Source of the DNA: a virus
IMG/VR virus record: IMGVR_UViG_3300024323_000020
Span: 1-24,256 of that record
Length of the DNA: 24,256 bases
Strand: one strand, 5' to 3'
In this document: positions 7,895-14,981 of the stretch, one piece after another
How the letters are laid out: every line of letters starts with the position of its first letter
How positions within the stretch are numbered: the first letter of the stretch is position 1
Translations under genes and position numbers: made by a program
The notes under the pieces: model-generated
Database searches by the model: none
What the model was told of the DNA's origin: nothing
The model's input: only the letters and a program-made list of their open reading frames with translations

Positions 7895-8116
7895 TCAGCT
7901 TCGGGGCGCGCCGTCAGGCAGACGGGTAACGGCGACATTGACCCACATGGCGTTGCTACGGTGAGCGCGCATGATGAATGTCTTGTCCGGGCCTTCCGGA
8001 AGTAGTTCGTCGAGCGCCTTGGCGTAGGACGCCGCAGCAGATCGAAGCTTGGCCATGGTGGTGATCTGGTCTTCAGTCGGCTTGAGATATTCAAACGTCG
8101 ATTCATGAAGCGGCAT
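7895..8116 (-). CDS. Acb2/Tad1-like hairpin protein, putative signal-nucleotide sponge
   Basis: The 73-residue protein is almost wholly helical. Residues about 13-59 follow the pattern of small phage proteins annotated with the Acb2/Tad1 hairpin domain: a first helix (MAKLRSAAASYAKALDEL), a tight turn with PEGPDK, and a second helix ending in AMWVNVAVTR, then a short polar tail. Characterised relatives bind cyclic di- or trinucleotides and glycocyclic ADP-ribose and so blunt CBASS and Thoeris defence. I recognise the pattern by eye; ligand-contact residues were not checked. It sits between a zinc protein and virion genes, so expression would be late unless it has its own promoter. A small structural helper is the alternative. 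Confidence 0.55.
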   Translation of the reverse strand: MPLHESTFEYLKPTEDQITTMAKLRSAAASYAKALDELLPEGPDKTFIMRAHRSNAMWVNVAVTRLPDGAPRS

Positions 8117-8127
8117 TTTTTGTTCCT

Positions 8128-8451
8128 TTACGGGATCAGCAATGAGCCCTGCTTGAGAAGGTTATCCACCACTTTCTTGTATGGCGTATGGATGTAGCCC
8201 GCCTGGTTTGCCTCAAACGCGCAGCCGTCACAAATGTAATGCCCCGCGCACTTCGCGCAGTAATGCCGGTCACGGGTCCTGAATGGATTCTTGACCACAT
8301 GCGCATCGCAATGACTGCAGTGCAGCGTCTCCGTCTCGTAAACCTTGCCCTCGCGGCAGAACAGCGGGTCATAGCCGGCCCAGCGCGCCACATCCTCGGG
8401 CAGACCCGGGGAGGCGCGGTGGTCGATGACAAGCTCGCCCATCTGTTTCAT
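8128..8451 (-). CDS. zinc-binding conserved phage protein
   Basis: The 107-residue protein starts MKQMGELVIDHRASPGLPED, an N-terminus I recognise from uncharacterised phage proteins near portal genes. It then has CSHC, CAKC and CDGC pairs plus nearby histidines, enough for two zinc sites of treble-clef or ribbon type. The C-terminus is helical (KKVVDNLLKQG). The ATG overlaps the preceding small gene as ATGA; an in-frame ATG nine bases later is possible. The role is unknown. Zinc knuckles near the portal suggest a nucleic-acid or assembly contact, which is inference only. Confidence 0.75.
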   Translation of the reverse strand: MKQMGELVIDHRASPGLPEDVARWAGYDPLFCREGKVYETETLHCSHCDAHVVKNPFRTRDRHYCAKCAGHYICDGCAFEANQAGYIHTPYKKVVDNLLKQGSLLIP

Positions 8452-8618
8452 GCGCGGATTTCTCTCAAAATTAGTTCGTTCCTTCTGAAGTTCTCATCAA
8501 TCAGGCGCTGTCTTTCAGTGCATATTGCACTCAGCCTTACCCAGCGCACTCCATCATATATTTCTGCCCGGAGTGGTCCGATGAGCCATTTTCTGCGATA
8601 TCTCACACTCAAAATCAT
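8448..8618 (-). CDS. small basic hypothetical protein (56 aa)
   Basis: A 56-residue frame with an ATG overlapping the portal stop as ATGA and a TGA overlapping the zinc-protein ATG as ATGA. It fills exactly the otherwise empty space between two solid genes. The product is basic, with a strand-rich first half (SVRYRRKWLIGPLRAEIYDG) and a charged helix at the end (RQRLIDENFRRNELILREIR). No family is recognised. Double coupling is the evidence for translation; function is unknown. Confidence 0.6.
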   Translation of the reverse strand: MILSVRYRRKWLIGPLRAEIYDGVRWVRLSAICTERQRLIDENFRRNELILREIRA

Positions 8619-10984
8619 TCGTTGAACTCCGTCGTGATGTGCGAGGCCTTGCCGTCCGGACCGCGGTGGATGACCTTGGGCGCCGCGTTCCGCCGCGATG
8701 CGATATCAAACACCTTGGCCGCCTCGGCGATCTGGTGCAACGCCATGTGGGGGTGGATGCCGTCCGAATCGGTGCCGCCGCCCTCGCCCTCCTTGGGCGT
8801 CGAGGCTTCGATCCGCTTGGAGTGGAATTCAAGCTTCTTGATCTCGAACTCGATCTCTTTCATGCGGAGGTCGATCTTCTTGCTTTCCAGATCGATCGTC
8901 GCGTTGCGCTCCTCGCCCTGATTCTCGATCTCCTGCCGGCGGATTTCGCTCTGTGCCTTCATGCGCTCCGTCTCGGCCTTGATCATCTCCGGGTCTGGCT
9001 TCTGCTGCGGATTGGCGGCCTTCGCCTTGGCATCCTGCTCGGCCTTGTCGCAGAACTCCTCAATGGCCGATTCCAGATCACGGCCAACCCGGAAGCCACG
9101 GACGCCAAAGCCCAGCATCTTGGCCGCCAAGGGCGCGAACTCCGGCACCATGGCTGTCACCTGGGCCGCAGTCTCGATGAACTTCGTGGTCGCGGTCAGA
9201 AATTCGATGCGCTGCGCTTTCTCCTGCTCGGCATCGCCCTGCACGGTCGAATCAGTCTCGATGTCGATCCGGAAGCCGCGCAGCTTGTCCTGCCGCAGTA
9301 GCGCGATCGCTTCCATGATCATGGCCAGCTTGCGTTGCTGGGCCATGTTGGGTGATTCGACCCCCACGGGCGCCGGAGCGGGGGCAGGAGGCCCGTTCGG
9401 TGTCTGTGGGGGGATCGGCGCCGGGGATGTCGGCGCTGACTGCATGGGCAGCTGCCCCATGGGCGGCACTGCCGCTTGCGGGTTCATCGGCGGGCCGCCG
9501 TTGTGACCCATCATCGGGTTTGGGGGAGGTGACGCTGGAGGATCAAGCCCCTCATCGTACAGCGCGCCCGACACCTCGATCAGCGTCTCCGGGCTGTAAT
9601 GCTCCGCGATGATCTCGCCCATGATGCAGATCACATCACGGCAGTACCGCGCCATCGCATCCTGACGCTCCTGCACCCGGGTCGAAGAATTGTTGCTCTT
9701 CAGCCGCTGGCCGCCCATGGTCTCCCGGGCGTCGGACGTGCCGCGCATGATGTCGGAAATACCCGTGGTGCGGTCGAGGTCTTCAATGATCTTGGCCCGG
9801 ACCTCGATCAGGATCTGCAGCGTCTTGGAAATTGCCTCGATCGGCACCCAGTCAATCGCGCCCTTCAGCCCGCCCTTCTCGGCGAACATGGCCCACGAAT
9901 CGACCGGGATCAGGTTCGGCTCGGCCGCTTCCTCAAACACCCGCTTGAGCGACTGCGCCGCGCTGTCATAGACACCAACGACTTTGGTCGAGGCCGTCAG
10001 GATGTCGATGCGCTTGGTGAGCTCGTCGATCTGGATGTACTGGTCCTGGCTCTCCGCATAGTCCGGCACCGGGATCATGGTGTCGTTGGTCATGGTGGCC
10101 GAGAGCGGCTCGGGGCATGGGAAGAACCCCTGCAGCTTCAAGGGGTCGTCGACCTCCTTGCAGATCTTGTCGTAGCTCTTGGCGATGAAATAAACGCACC
10201 GGCCCGGCTTCCACCAGATTTCGTGCACGGTGGCCTGCATGCCCTCCTGGCCGGATAGCTGGCTGTCGCCCTTCTGGTCGCCCTCGGTCTTCGGCTTGTG
10301 GTCGAGTTCGATCTCTTTCCCGATCTTTTCCCCAAAATTCTCAATCAGGTCTTCACGGGACAGGAACAGCCGGCGGCCCACACCCTCGACCTCGGTCCAT
10401 GTCCTGGCACCGGCCGGGAAGGTAAGGAAGTCCTCCCAATGCACGTAATCTACAGCCAGGTTCTCACTTGCCAGCTCCTCGGTGTCGGCCTGCTCCTCCT
10501 CTTTTGCATCCTCGCCCGTCTCGGTGACATCATCCTCGGCGGTCTGCTCCGGGCTGACCGAGCGCTCGAACTTCGGCGCATAGCGAATCCAGCACTGGCC
10601 ACGCCCGGGGATCAGGTAGTCATTACGCGCCCGGCGCATGGTGGCGTCAAAGCCGCACATCGCGACCTCATACCGCAATGCACGCTCGAGGATGGTGGCC
10701 GCCACCCGGCCGGTCGGGTCCTTGTCGAGGAACCGCCGTTCGCTGATCGGGACTGGCGTCTTGGAATAGATGACCGGCTTCAGGGTTTCGACATTGGACC
10801 AGAACAGGTTGAGCCGCTTGGCAGCCCCCTTGCTGCTGTCGTCCTCCTCGTTCCTGTCATCCCGGTAGTTGCGGCATATCTTCTTGGCCCTCTTGTGCCA
10901 CTTGCTATTGGCCTTCTCGCACTGCTCGATCTGGGTTTTCCAGTGAGCCGCCATCTCCTGTTCGGGCTGGAGCGCGATGGTCAT
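8615..10984 (-). CDS. portal protein (P22-like, large)
   Basis: The 789-residue product forms the dodecameric ring at the head vertex through which DNA is packaged and ejected. The N-terminal stem/clip part (1-450) includes FWSNVETLKPVIYSK, DYLIPGRGQCWIRY and a long DQYIQIDELTKRIDILT helix, as in the roughly 700-residue P22/podovirus portals. Residues 481-540 form a proline-rich linker containing GHNGGPP. FRIDIETDSTVQGDAEQEK at about 571-589 is a hallmark of this portal class. Residues 650-725 are a charged coiled coil, perhaps the barrel. It follows terminase and a structural gene, and both ends are ATGA-coupled. The linker and long charged tail look longer than usual. Confidence 0.88.
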   Translation of the reverse strand: MTIALQPEQEMAAHWKTQIEQCEKANSKWHKRAKKICRNYRDDRNEEDDSSKGAAKRLNLFWSNVETLKPVIYSKTPVPISERRFLDKDPTGRVAATILERALRYEVAMCGFDATMRRARNDYLIPGRGQCWIRYAPKFERSVSPEQTAEDDVTETGEDAKEEEQADTEELASENLAVDYVHWEDFLTFPAGARTWTEVEGVGRRLFLSREDLIENFGEKIGKEIELDHKPKTEGDQKGDSQLSGQEGMQATVHEIWWKPGRCVYFIAKSYDKICKEVDDPLKLQGFFPCPEPLSATMTNDTMIPVPDYAESQDQYIQIDELTKRIDILTASTKVVGVYDSAAQSLKRVFEEAAEPNLIPVDSWAMFAEKGGLKGAIDWVPIEAISKTLQILIEVRAKIIEDLDRTTGISDIMRGTSDARETMGGQRLKSNNSSTRVQERQDAMARYCRDVICIMGEIIAEHYSPETLIEVSGALYDEGLDPPASPPPNPMMGHNGGPPMNPQAAVPPMGQLPMQSAPTSPAPIPPQTPNGPPAPAPAPVGVESPNMAQQRKLAMIMEAIALLRQDKLRGFRIDIETDSTVQGDAEQEKAQRIEFLTATTKFIETAAQVTAMVPEFAPLAAKMLGFGVRGFRVGRDLESAIEEFCDKAEQDAKAKAANPQQKPDPEMIKAETERMKAQSEIRRQEIENQGEERNATIDLESKKIDLRMKEIEFEIKKLEFHSKRIEASTPKEGEGGGTDSDGIHPHMALHQIAEAAKVFDIASRRNAAPKVIHRGPDGKASHITTEFNE

Positions 10985-11310
10985 ACGCTAAACGACCCCA
11001 TCGCGATCACTGAGATATTCGCCCCGGTCGTGACCTTCCATGGCCCGGAGGTGCTGAACAGGTTCAGCGGCACATAGAACGGTGCCAGCGAGGGAAGCGC
11101 CGTGGTTGCGCCTCCGGCATAGATCGGGATCGAGGTCGAGCCGTCCAGCAGCGTCACAACCCCGCCAGCGGCGGTCGCCGCCGTGATAAGCAGGCCTGCG
11201 ATGAAGTCCCCCGTGGCCCCGTTCGTACCGAGCACCTGGGCCGTCTGGCTAGCCGCAACCGTCTCGTACATCGCGTTGACGGTCATCATGGGATTGCGAA
11301 CGCCTGTCAT
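10981..11310 (-). CDS. conserved phage structural protein
   Basis: The 109-residue product is Ala/Thr/Gly-rich with beta-strand character (LLITAATAAGGVVTLLDGS and a WKVTTGANISVIAMGSF end). The start at 11310 is chosen because its ATG overlaps the terminase stop as TGATG; upstream in-frame codons would intrude into the terminase gene. It overlaps the portal start as ATGA. No enzymatic motif is seen. Small proteins between terminase and portal in related phages are usually uncharacterised, and a connector or head-surface role is possible. Confidence 0.65.
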   Translation of the reverse strand: MTGVRNPMMTVNAMYETVAASQTAQVLGTNGATGDFIAGLLITAATAAGGVVTLLDGSTSIPIYAGGATTALPSLAPFYVPLNLFSTSGPWKVTTGANISVIAMGSFSV

Positions 11311-12815
11311 CAGACCCTCTCGTTCTTCCGCTGCCGGCTCTGCGCGGCCCACAAATCATCAAGCGTGACCTGATTCCCAGCCCCGACCAGCAGCAGCTTT
11401 TGAGCCGGTTTCGGCACAAACTGTTTTATATATGGCCTTGACATGCACGCATAGCGAATTTCGTCCGGGGCATGGTCTTCGCTCTCGGTGTCCACATCCT
11501 CGGGCTTGTTGGTATCATGCTGCAGCGCCGGCAGCGTCCTTATCGAGTCGCGGCAGGTGCTAAAGAAGTAGATCCCGGGCCGCTCTCCGTCTCCGTTGAG
11601 GCGCGCACGTACTTGATCCCATCCACCCATAGCGCCACGGGCAGACACCCGGGCGTTATCAGCTCGTCGAAAAAATACTCCGCGCGTAGCCATCCGCTCC
11701 GCGATCGAAGGACCGCCATCGCTCGCAAAGGCTGCGGGGTCGAGGACACCGTAAGTGATTGCTGGATTACCCTCGATGTCCTTCGGCTCATCACGCTCCC
11801 TTTCCTTGATGCCGTCGGCTACGTCTTCGGCGGGGAGCTTGAGGCCGACGTTGGGGGCACTGGCGCCGTACCATTCTCGATAGCGGACGAGACTTCCTCG
11901 GGGTATCTGTCGTAAATCTCCAGTGCCGCACGTAATTGTGTCTCCCGCGACCGCCCACCAACCAATCGAAAAAGGCTTCGCAGATCCCCAATCACCGCTG
12001 CGAAACCGCGTCCAGTTCGCGGGGATTTGGAATGGTGCAATGACATGCTTTGCCTCCGAAAATTCAGGGAAGAACGCCCCCTCGATCACTGACCAGTCGC
12101 CCTCAAGCCAGGCCCGTACCAGCTGCGCGTTGCCCACCATCTGCAGGTTCGCCACGTACTCGGCGCCCAGATAGCGGTTGTCCTGCAGCTTGGAGGGGAT
12201 GAACACCCGCTCCCGCTTCACGCTCTCCTTGGTCCACGGGTTCTCGTACGTCTCGGTGATGGTCCGCCAACCAAGCGGTGCAGGATCGATATAGCGAGCG
12301 CGCACCCACTGATGGCCAGGTCCGCCGGGATTCCCGGTGGCCCTAAACCCACACGGAATGCCATGACCGCTCCTAAGTGTGGCCATAAGCTTGAAAACAG
12401 GGCCAGGCGAAGGAAACGTGCCGATCTCCTCGATATAGACCCTTGTGTGTGATCGCCCCTGGTAGGCGTCCGCATCACTGTCATGATCGAGATACGCGAA
12501 CTGAAACCGTGACCCATTGGGGAACCGCCAGAACTTCTCCTGCTCATGGTAGCTCGCCCCAAGCTGCCTGAACAGCTGCCGGCTGCGCTCGATCGTGTCG
12601 ACCAGCTGCGTCCGCTCGCGGCGGAACATGATCCCGTTGCAGTGCTCGCCGTACTGGTCCTGATGGCTGACCCATTCGCCCAACATGCCGTCAGTCTTGC
12701 CGCCGCCTCGAGCACCCCCAAAGAACACCTCGAAGATCGGGCAGGCCAGCAGGGCCTCCTGTGGGCCTGGCTGCGGTCCCCAGATTACGTCGTAGACTTG
12801 GCTGGGCTTAGCCAT
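11310..12815 (-). CDS. terL: terminase large subunit
   Basis: The DNA-packaging motor and genome-cutting nuclease. With the ATG at 12815 the protein is 501 residues. Residues 33-41 (GGARGGGKT) are the Walker A loop, 125-130 (RVYIEE) the Walker B with catalytic glutamate, and the ATPase coupling region follows with FRATGNPGG. The C-terminal RNase H-like nuclease begins around FRSGDWGSAKP, which supplies the first metal-binding aspartate; a second acidic site is likely in YGVLDPAAF. The longer frame to 12887 would read through the preceding small gene in an Arg/Ser/Trp-rich stretch, so it was rejected. It lies downstream of a likely small subunit and before portal. Confidence 0.93.
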   Translation of the reverse strand: MAKPSQVYDVIWGPQPGPQEALLACPIFEVFFGGARGGGKTDGMLGEWVSHQDQYGEHCNGIMFRRERTQLVDTIERSRQLFRQLGASYHEQEKFWRFPNGSRFQFAYLDHDSDADAYQGRSHTRVYIEEIGTFPSPGPVFKLMATLRSGHGIPCGFRATGNPGGPGHQWVRARYIDPAPLGWRTITETYENPWTKESVKRERVFIPSKLQDNRYLGAEYVANLQMVGNAQLVRAWLEGDWSVIEGAFFPEFSEAKHVIAPFQIPANWTRFRSGDWGSAKPFSIGWWAVAGDTITCGTGDLRQIPRGSLVRYREWYGASAPNVGLKLPAEDVADGIKERERDEPKDIEGNPAITYGVLDPAAFASDGGPSIAERMATRGVFFRRADNARVSARGAMGGWDQVRARLNGDGERPGIYFFSTCRDSIRTLPALQHDTNKPEDVDTESEDHAPDEIRYACMSRPYIKQFVPKPAQKLLLVGAGNQVTLDDLWAAQSRQRKNERV

Positions 12816-12951
12816 CCACGACCAAGCCCATCGCCAAGAAGATCGTGACCCAGCCCTCGACCTCGACATCAGACATCGGCACGACATAGCCCGGCGTCTC
12901 AGTCGGCCTGCGGATCGCGCGCAGCAAGTTGCGGAGCTCGTCCGTGGTCAC
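12808..12951 (-). CDS. small hypothetical protein (47 aa) before terminase
   Basis: The frame begins with GTG overlapping the preceding stop as GTGA and ends in TAA eight bases into the terminase start, so it is coupled at both ends. The product begins VTTDELRNLLRAIRRP and ends in a hydrophobic helix (EGWVTIFLAMGLVVDG). It could form a helical hairpin with the last helix buried, or insert weakly in a membrane. No family is recognised. Its place among terminase genes suggests a packaging accessory role, but that is only positional. Confidence 0.55.
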   Translation of the reverse strand: MTTDELRNLLRAIRRPTETPGYVVPMSDVEVEGWVTIFLAMGLVVDG

Positions 12952-13163
12952 TTCAGGGCCTCATCGATCATGGTGCGCCAGATATCCTCAGCACCATAAC
13001 TGATTGACATCGTTTTGATTTGCCTGATTGCTTCAGTAGGCTCGCGCATGGCCTCGAGCGCGGCCCGGGCCATCGTTGCATAGTCCTGATCTATCGTATC
13101 GCTTTGCTTCAGCGGCGCTTCCGCGATCGCCTTCGCCACCCTCTCGATCATCTCGCCTGCCAT
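12948..13163 (-). CDS. hypothetical phage protein (71 aa)
   Basis: The start at 13163 is two bases after the stop of the likely small terminase; the longer frame adds a poor N-terminus inside that gene. The product is helical, with MIERVAKAIAE, ATMARAALEAMREPTEA and a C-terminal IWRTMIDEALK. This pattern, with AR-A-A-L-E-A-M-REPTEAM-like repeats, is familiar from many small rhizobial phage proteins of unknown function. It is GTGA-coupled to the next gene. Function unknown. Confidence 0.65.
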   Translation of the reverse strand: MAGEMIERVAKAIAEAPLKQSDTIDQDYATMARAALEAMREPTEAIRQIKTMSISYGAEDIWRTMIDEALK

Positions 13164-13165
13164 GC

Positions 13166-13483
13166 TCAATGCTCCGTCCTGTGCTGCGGTGGGACGTAGG
13201 TCTGCTCCCATTCCTCGGGGGTCTTGATCGCCGGGGGCGCCCGAATCACTCGGGTTGTGACCTCGCCAGCGTGTTCAACGAACACAGTATCAGGCAAGAC
13301 TTTCTTCAAAAGCCCAAGTGCAGCAGTGACTTGCGCTGGCTCTAGCTGAATTTTTCCGTTTACGTACAAAATCAATCGCTTGGTCAGCAATCCTGCCTGT
13401 ATTTTCCTCCGGGTGTTTTTCTCCCAGTCGTTTCCGAGCAGGGAGCCTCCGACCACCTTGCGCTTGGTGCGATCAGATCCCAT
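13166..13483 (-). CDS. terS: putative terminase small subunit
   Basis: The 105-residue product has a basic N-terminus (GSDRTKRKVVGG), a helical middle and the segment LEPAQVTAALGLLKKVLPDT, which resembles the helix found in many phage small terminases before a beta strand. VEHAGEVTTRV then PEEWEQTY follow, as in that group. The small subunit binds the packaging site and presents DNA to the large subunit. The chosen ATG sits 11 bases inside the upstream gene; earlier starts would overlap it more. A small unrelated gene lies between it and terL, which is unusual but tolerable. The evidence is pattern and position rather than a decisive motif. Confidence 0.58.
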   Translation of the reverse strand: MGSDRTKRKVVGGSLLGNDWEKNTRRKIQAGLLTKRLILYVNGKIQLEPAQVTAALGLLKKVLPDTVFVEHAGEVTTRVIRAPPAIKTPEEWEQTYVPPQHRTEH

Positions 13484-13655
13484 CGGTCTCGCCTGATAGC
13501 CTGAAGTGACGCTTGAGCGTGGGGTCAAGAGCATCCCATTTGGCCTGGTCGAACCTGATGCGATTCATCAGGCTGCCGAAGGTCTTGCTGACGATCAGCG
13601 CCAGCTCATAGGCCGTGATGTCTGGCTGCGGCTCGAATGTTGCATGAATGACCAT
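13473..13655 (-). CDS. hypothetical protein (60 aa)
   Basis: The ATG at 13655 overlaps the preceding stop as TGATG, so this start is preferred over an earlier in-frame codon at 13673. The product has a central helix (YELALIVSKTFGSLMNRIRF) and ends in a basic, polar stretch. It overlaps the next gene by 11 bases. No known domain is recognised. Position immediately upstream of the likely small terminase hints at a packaging or late-gene helper, without direct support. Confidence 0.6.
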   Translation of the reverse strand: MVIHATFEPQPDITAYELALIVSKTFGSLMNRIRFDQAKWDALDPTLKRHFRLSGETDGI

Positions 13656-13876
13656 CACACGCCCTCCGGCCATGGTTCCTTGATCACGTCGTATCCCATG
13701 TGCTTGTCCGGAACCTTGATCTTGTTGACCTGCTCAGGCCTGATTGAGACGCATAGCACGTTGCGGGATTTCCCGCTATCCGGGTCGACTTCGGTGCGGA
13801 CCCAGACGGAATGGTATTGTGGTGGCGCGTTGAGGCGCAGGATCAGGGTCTGCGCAGCTTGGAGGATGTCGCTCAT
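13655..13876 (-). CDS. hypothetical protein (73 aa)
   Basis: The start at 13876 overlaps the stop of the small membrane protein gene as ATGA. The product has an N-terminal helix (MSDILQAAQTLILRLN) and a strand-rich middle (HSVWVRTEVDPDSGKSRNVLCVSIRP) containing one cysteine. No metal site or catalytic motif is evident. The pattern resembles small, soluble phage accessory proteins. Function unknown. Confidence 0.62.
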   Translation of the reverse strand: MSDILQAAQTLILRLNAPPQYHSVWVRTEVDPDSGKSRNVLCVSIRPEQVNKIKVPDKHMGYDVIKEPWPEGV

Positions 13877-14094
13877 TTTCCGCTCTCCAAGCCCACGCAT
13901 CCAGCTTTCCAAATGACCAGTCCCACGCAGAACAGCGTGCCGGCAGCTCCAAACTGATAGATGATCGCCACAGCCATCAAAGACAAACCGATAATCCAGA
14001 AGGAAATATCGTATTTCGTATCCTGATCTGCTTCATTCCAAGCAATGCCCAGCCTTCGAAGCGATTTGCGTGTTCCAGCCCATGAGTCACTCAT
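13873..14094 (-). CDS. small membrane protein with two predicted helices
   Basis: After a polar N-terminus of about 30 residues, FWIIGLSLMAVAIIYQ and GTLFCVGLVIWKAGCVGL form two hydrophobic stretches joined by a very short turn (FGAAG). This predicts a small helical hairpin in the inner membrane with both ends on the same side. The shape is compatible with a holin-like or exclusion protein, but there is no endolysin beside it and it is in the replication-to-packaging stretch, so no lysis function is claimed. Coupled at both ends by ATGA. Confidence 0.62.
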   Translation of the reverse strand: MSDSWAGTRKSLRRLGIAWNEADQDTKYDISFWIIGLSLMAVAIIYQFGAAGTLFCVGLVIWKAGCVGLESGK

Positions 14095-14261
14095 TCTGCC
14101 GTCTCCTGTTCCGTCGGCTCATCGCAAGCCAACCTCATCTGCTTGATCGCAAAGTCAATTCCCGCGTTGTAGCCACGCTGGAACGGATATTCGATCCGTC
14201 TTTCCTTGAATTTCCCGGCAATCAGCCTGTCGTAAAGCTCTGCCACCAGTTGTTCGCTCAT
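14091..14261 (-). CDS. hypothetical protein (56 aa)
   Basis: The ATG is preceded by GAAAAAGAAA and the TGA overlaps the next ATG as ATGA. The product is soluble and helical: MSEQLVAELYDRLIAGKFKE, then a basic-aromatic region with RGYNAGIDFAIKQM and an acidic end. The motif Y-N-A-G-I-D is frequent in small uncharacterised phage proteins. No function can be assigned. Confidence 0.62.
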   Translation of the reverse strand: MSEQLVAELYDRLIAGKFKERRIEYPFQRGYNAGIDFAIKQMRLACDEPTEQETAE

Positions 14262-14280
14262 GGGGTTTCTTTTTCAACGG

Positions 14281-14553
14281 TCAGAGAACACATCGCGGAC
14301 ATGGCACCATAAATGCCTTATCCTTGTCTGGGCTGCTGGATTTGACACGTCGAGCGCCGTCACAAACGTCACACCGCTCAACGAAATCTGCGACCTTGTT
14401 GCGAGCCTGACCGAGCAGAACGATAGCATCTGTTAGCAACGGATCGGCGCCAAGGTGCTCTACGGCCAGCATGACGCTACGAATCATCGTCTCTGCGTCA
14501 CAGTTAAGGTCCAGCCTATCGCGTCTTGGAACGCCATTATCCACTCGCTTCAT
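14281..14553 (-). CDS. zinc-ribbon-like hypothetical protein
   Basis: The 90-residue protein has a helical first half (ETMIRSVMLAVEHLGADP, LLTDAIVLLGQARNKVADF) and a C-terminal pair CDVC and CPRC separated by about 22 residues. This matches a DnaJ-type or rubredoxin-like zinc ribbon. GGGAAA lies just before the ATG. Such proteins may help fold or bind nucleic acid, but nothing more specific is seen. No overlap with either neighbour, unlike most genes in this arm. Confidence 0.62.
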   Translation of the reverse strand: MKRVDNGVPRRDRLDLNCDAETMIRSVMLAVEHLGADPLLTDAIVLLGQARNKVADFVERCDVCDGARRVKSSSPDKDKAFMVPCPRCVL

Positions 14554-14654
14554 GATATTTCCCTATCTGATGGTTCGTCTAAAACTTCCCGATTCGAGAG
14601 GAAGTGGTCTGCAATGGACGAAAGCGCGGAAGCGTCGCGTCACCCAACTACCAG

Positions 14655-14981
14655 TCACGATGCCTTTGCAAATCGCTCCGGAGGCCTGTCATTCTGCTCG
14701 AAATACTTGCAGCTCATCGCATCTTCGGGGATTGCTGGCCCCTCTTCGCGCATCAGTTGCTTGTACTTGCTGCAGATCGCCGGCTTGATAAGCCCGCGGT
14801 ATTTACCGCCCTTGGCCCGATAATCGTCCTTGACGTGAGCCCACATCGTGCACTCCCGACAGGTCTTTCCGCGAGGTCCAGTTCCGGCGAAATGAGCCTG
14901 GCCGGGATGGGTTGCTCTTGCCATCGCATCAGCCGGTGCGGACGTCAGTTTGTCGCTCAATGCGTCCTTGAACAAACTCAT
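14655..14981 (-). CDS. Cys-rich conserved phage protein
   Basis: The 108-residue product has GKTCRECTMW, then IKPAICSKY and MSCKYFEQ, giving four cysteines that could bind one zinc. The region GKTCRECTMWAH followed by KPAICSKYKQLM is one I associate with uncharacterised rhizobial phage proteins. The ATG at 14981 overlaps a TGA as ATGA, which supports a coding frame directly upstream (14978-15109). Function is unknown; a metal-bound DNA- or protein-contact role is likely only by analogy. Confidence 0.68.
   Translation of the reverse strand: MSLFKDALSDKLTSAPADAMARATHPGQAHFAGTGPRGKTCRECTMWAHVKDDYRAKGGKYRGLIKPAICSKYKQLMREEGPAIPEDAMSCKYFEQNDRPPERFAKAS

Noticed and set aside
8639-9301. Plus-strand open frame of 220 codons rich in Leu and Arg.
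   Set aside because: It is antisense to the charged coiled-coil tail of the portal protein; Glu/Lys codons give Leu on the other strand.
10298-11077. Plus-strand open frame of 259 codons with hydrophobic stretches.
   Set aside because: It is antisense to the portal gene, whose protein has clear family signatures. The hydrophobic runs are the mirror of charged portal codons.
12816-12887. Longer N-terminus for the terminase large subunit.
   Set aside because: It is rich in Arg, Ser and Trp, overlaps a small gene with GTGA and TAA junctions, and the ATG at 12815 begins a normal terminase start.
13873-14094. Holin assignment for the two-helix membrane protein.
   Set aside because: There is no endolysin or spanin nearby and the gene lies between accessory and terminase genes. 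Two hydrophobic helices alone are not enough.
14563-14658. GTG-started frame of 31 codons filling the gap between two genes, overlapping a stop as GTGA.
   Set aside because: The product is Arg/Ser/Pro-rich without structure, ends ten bases before the next ATG and has no clear ribosome site. The gap probably holds no gene.
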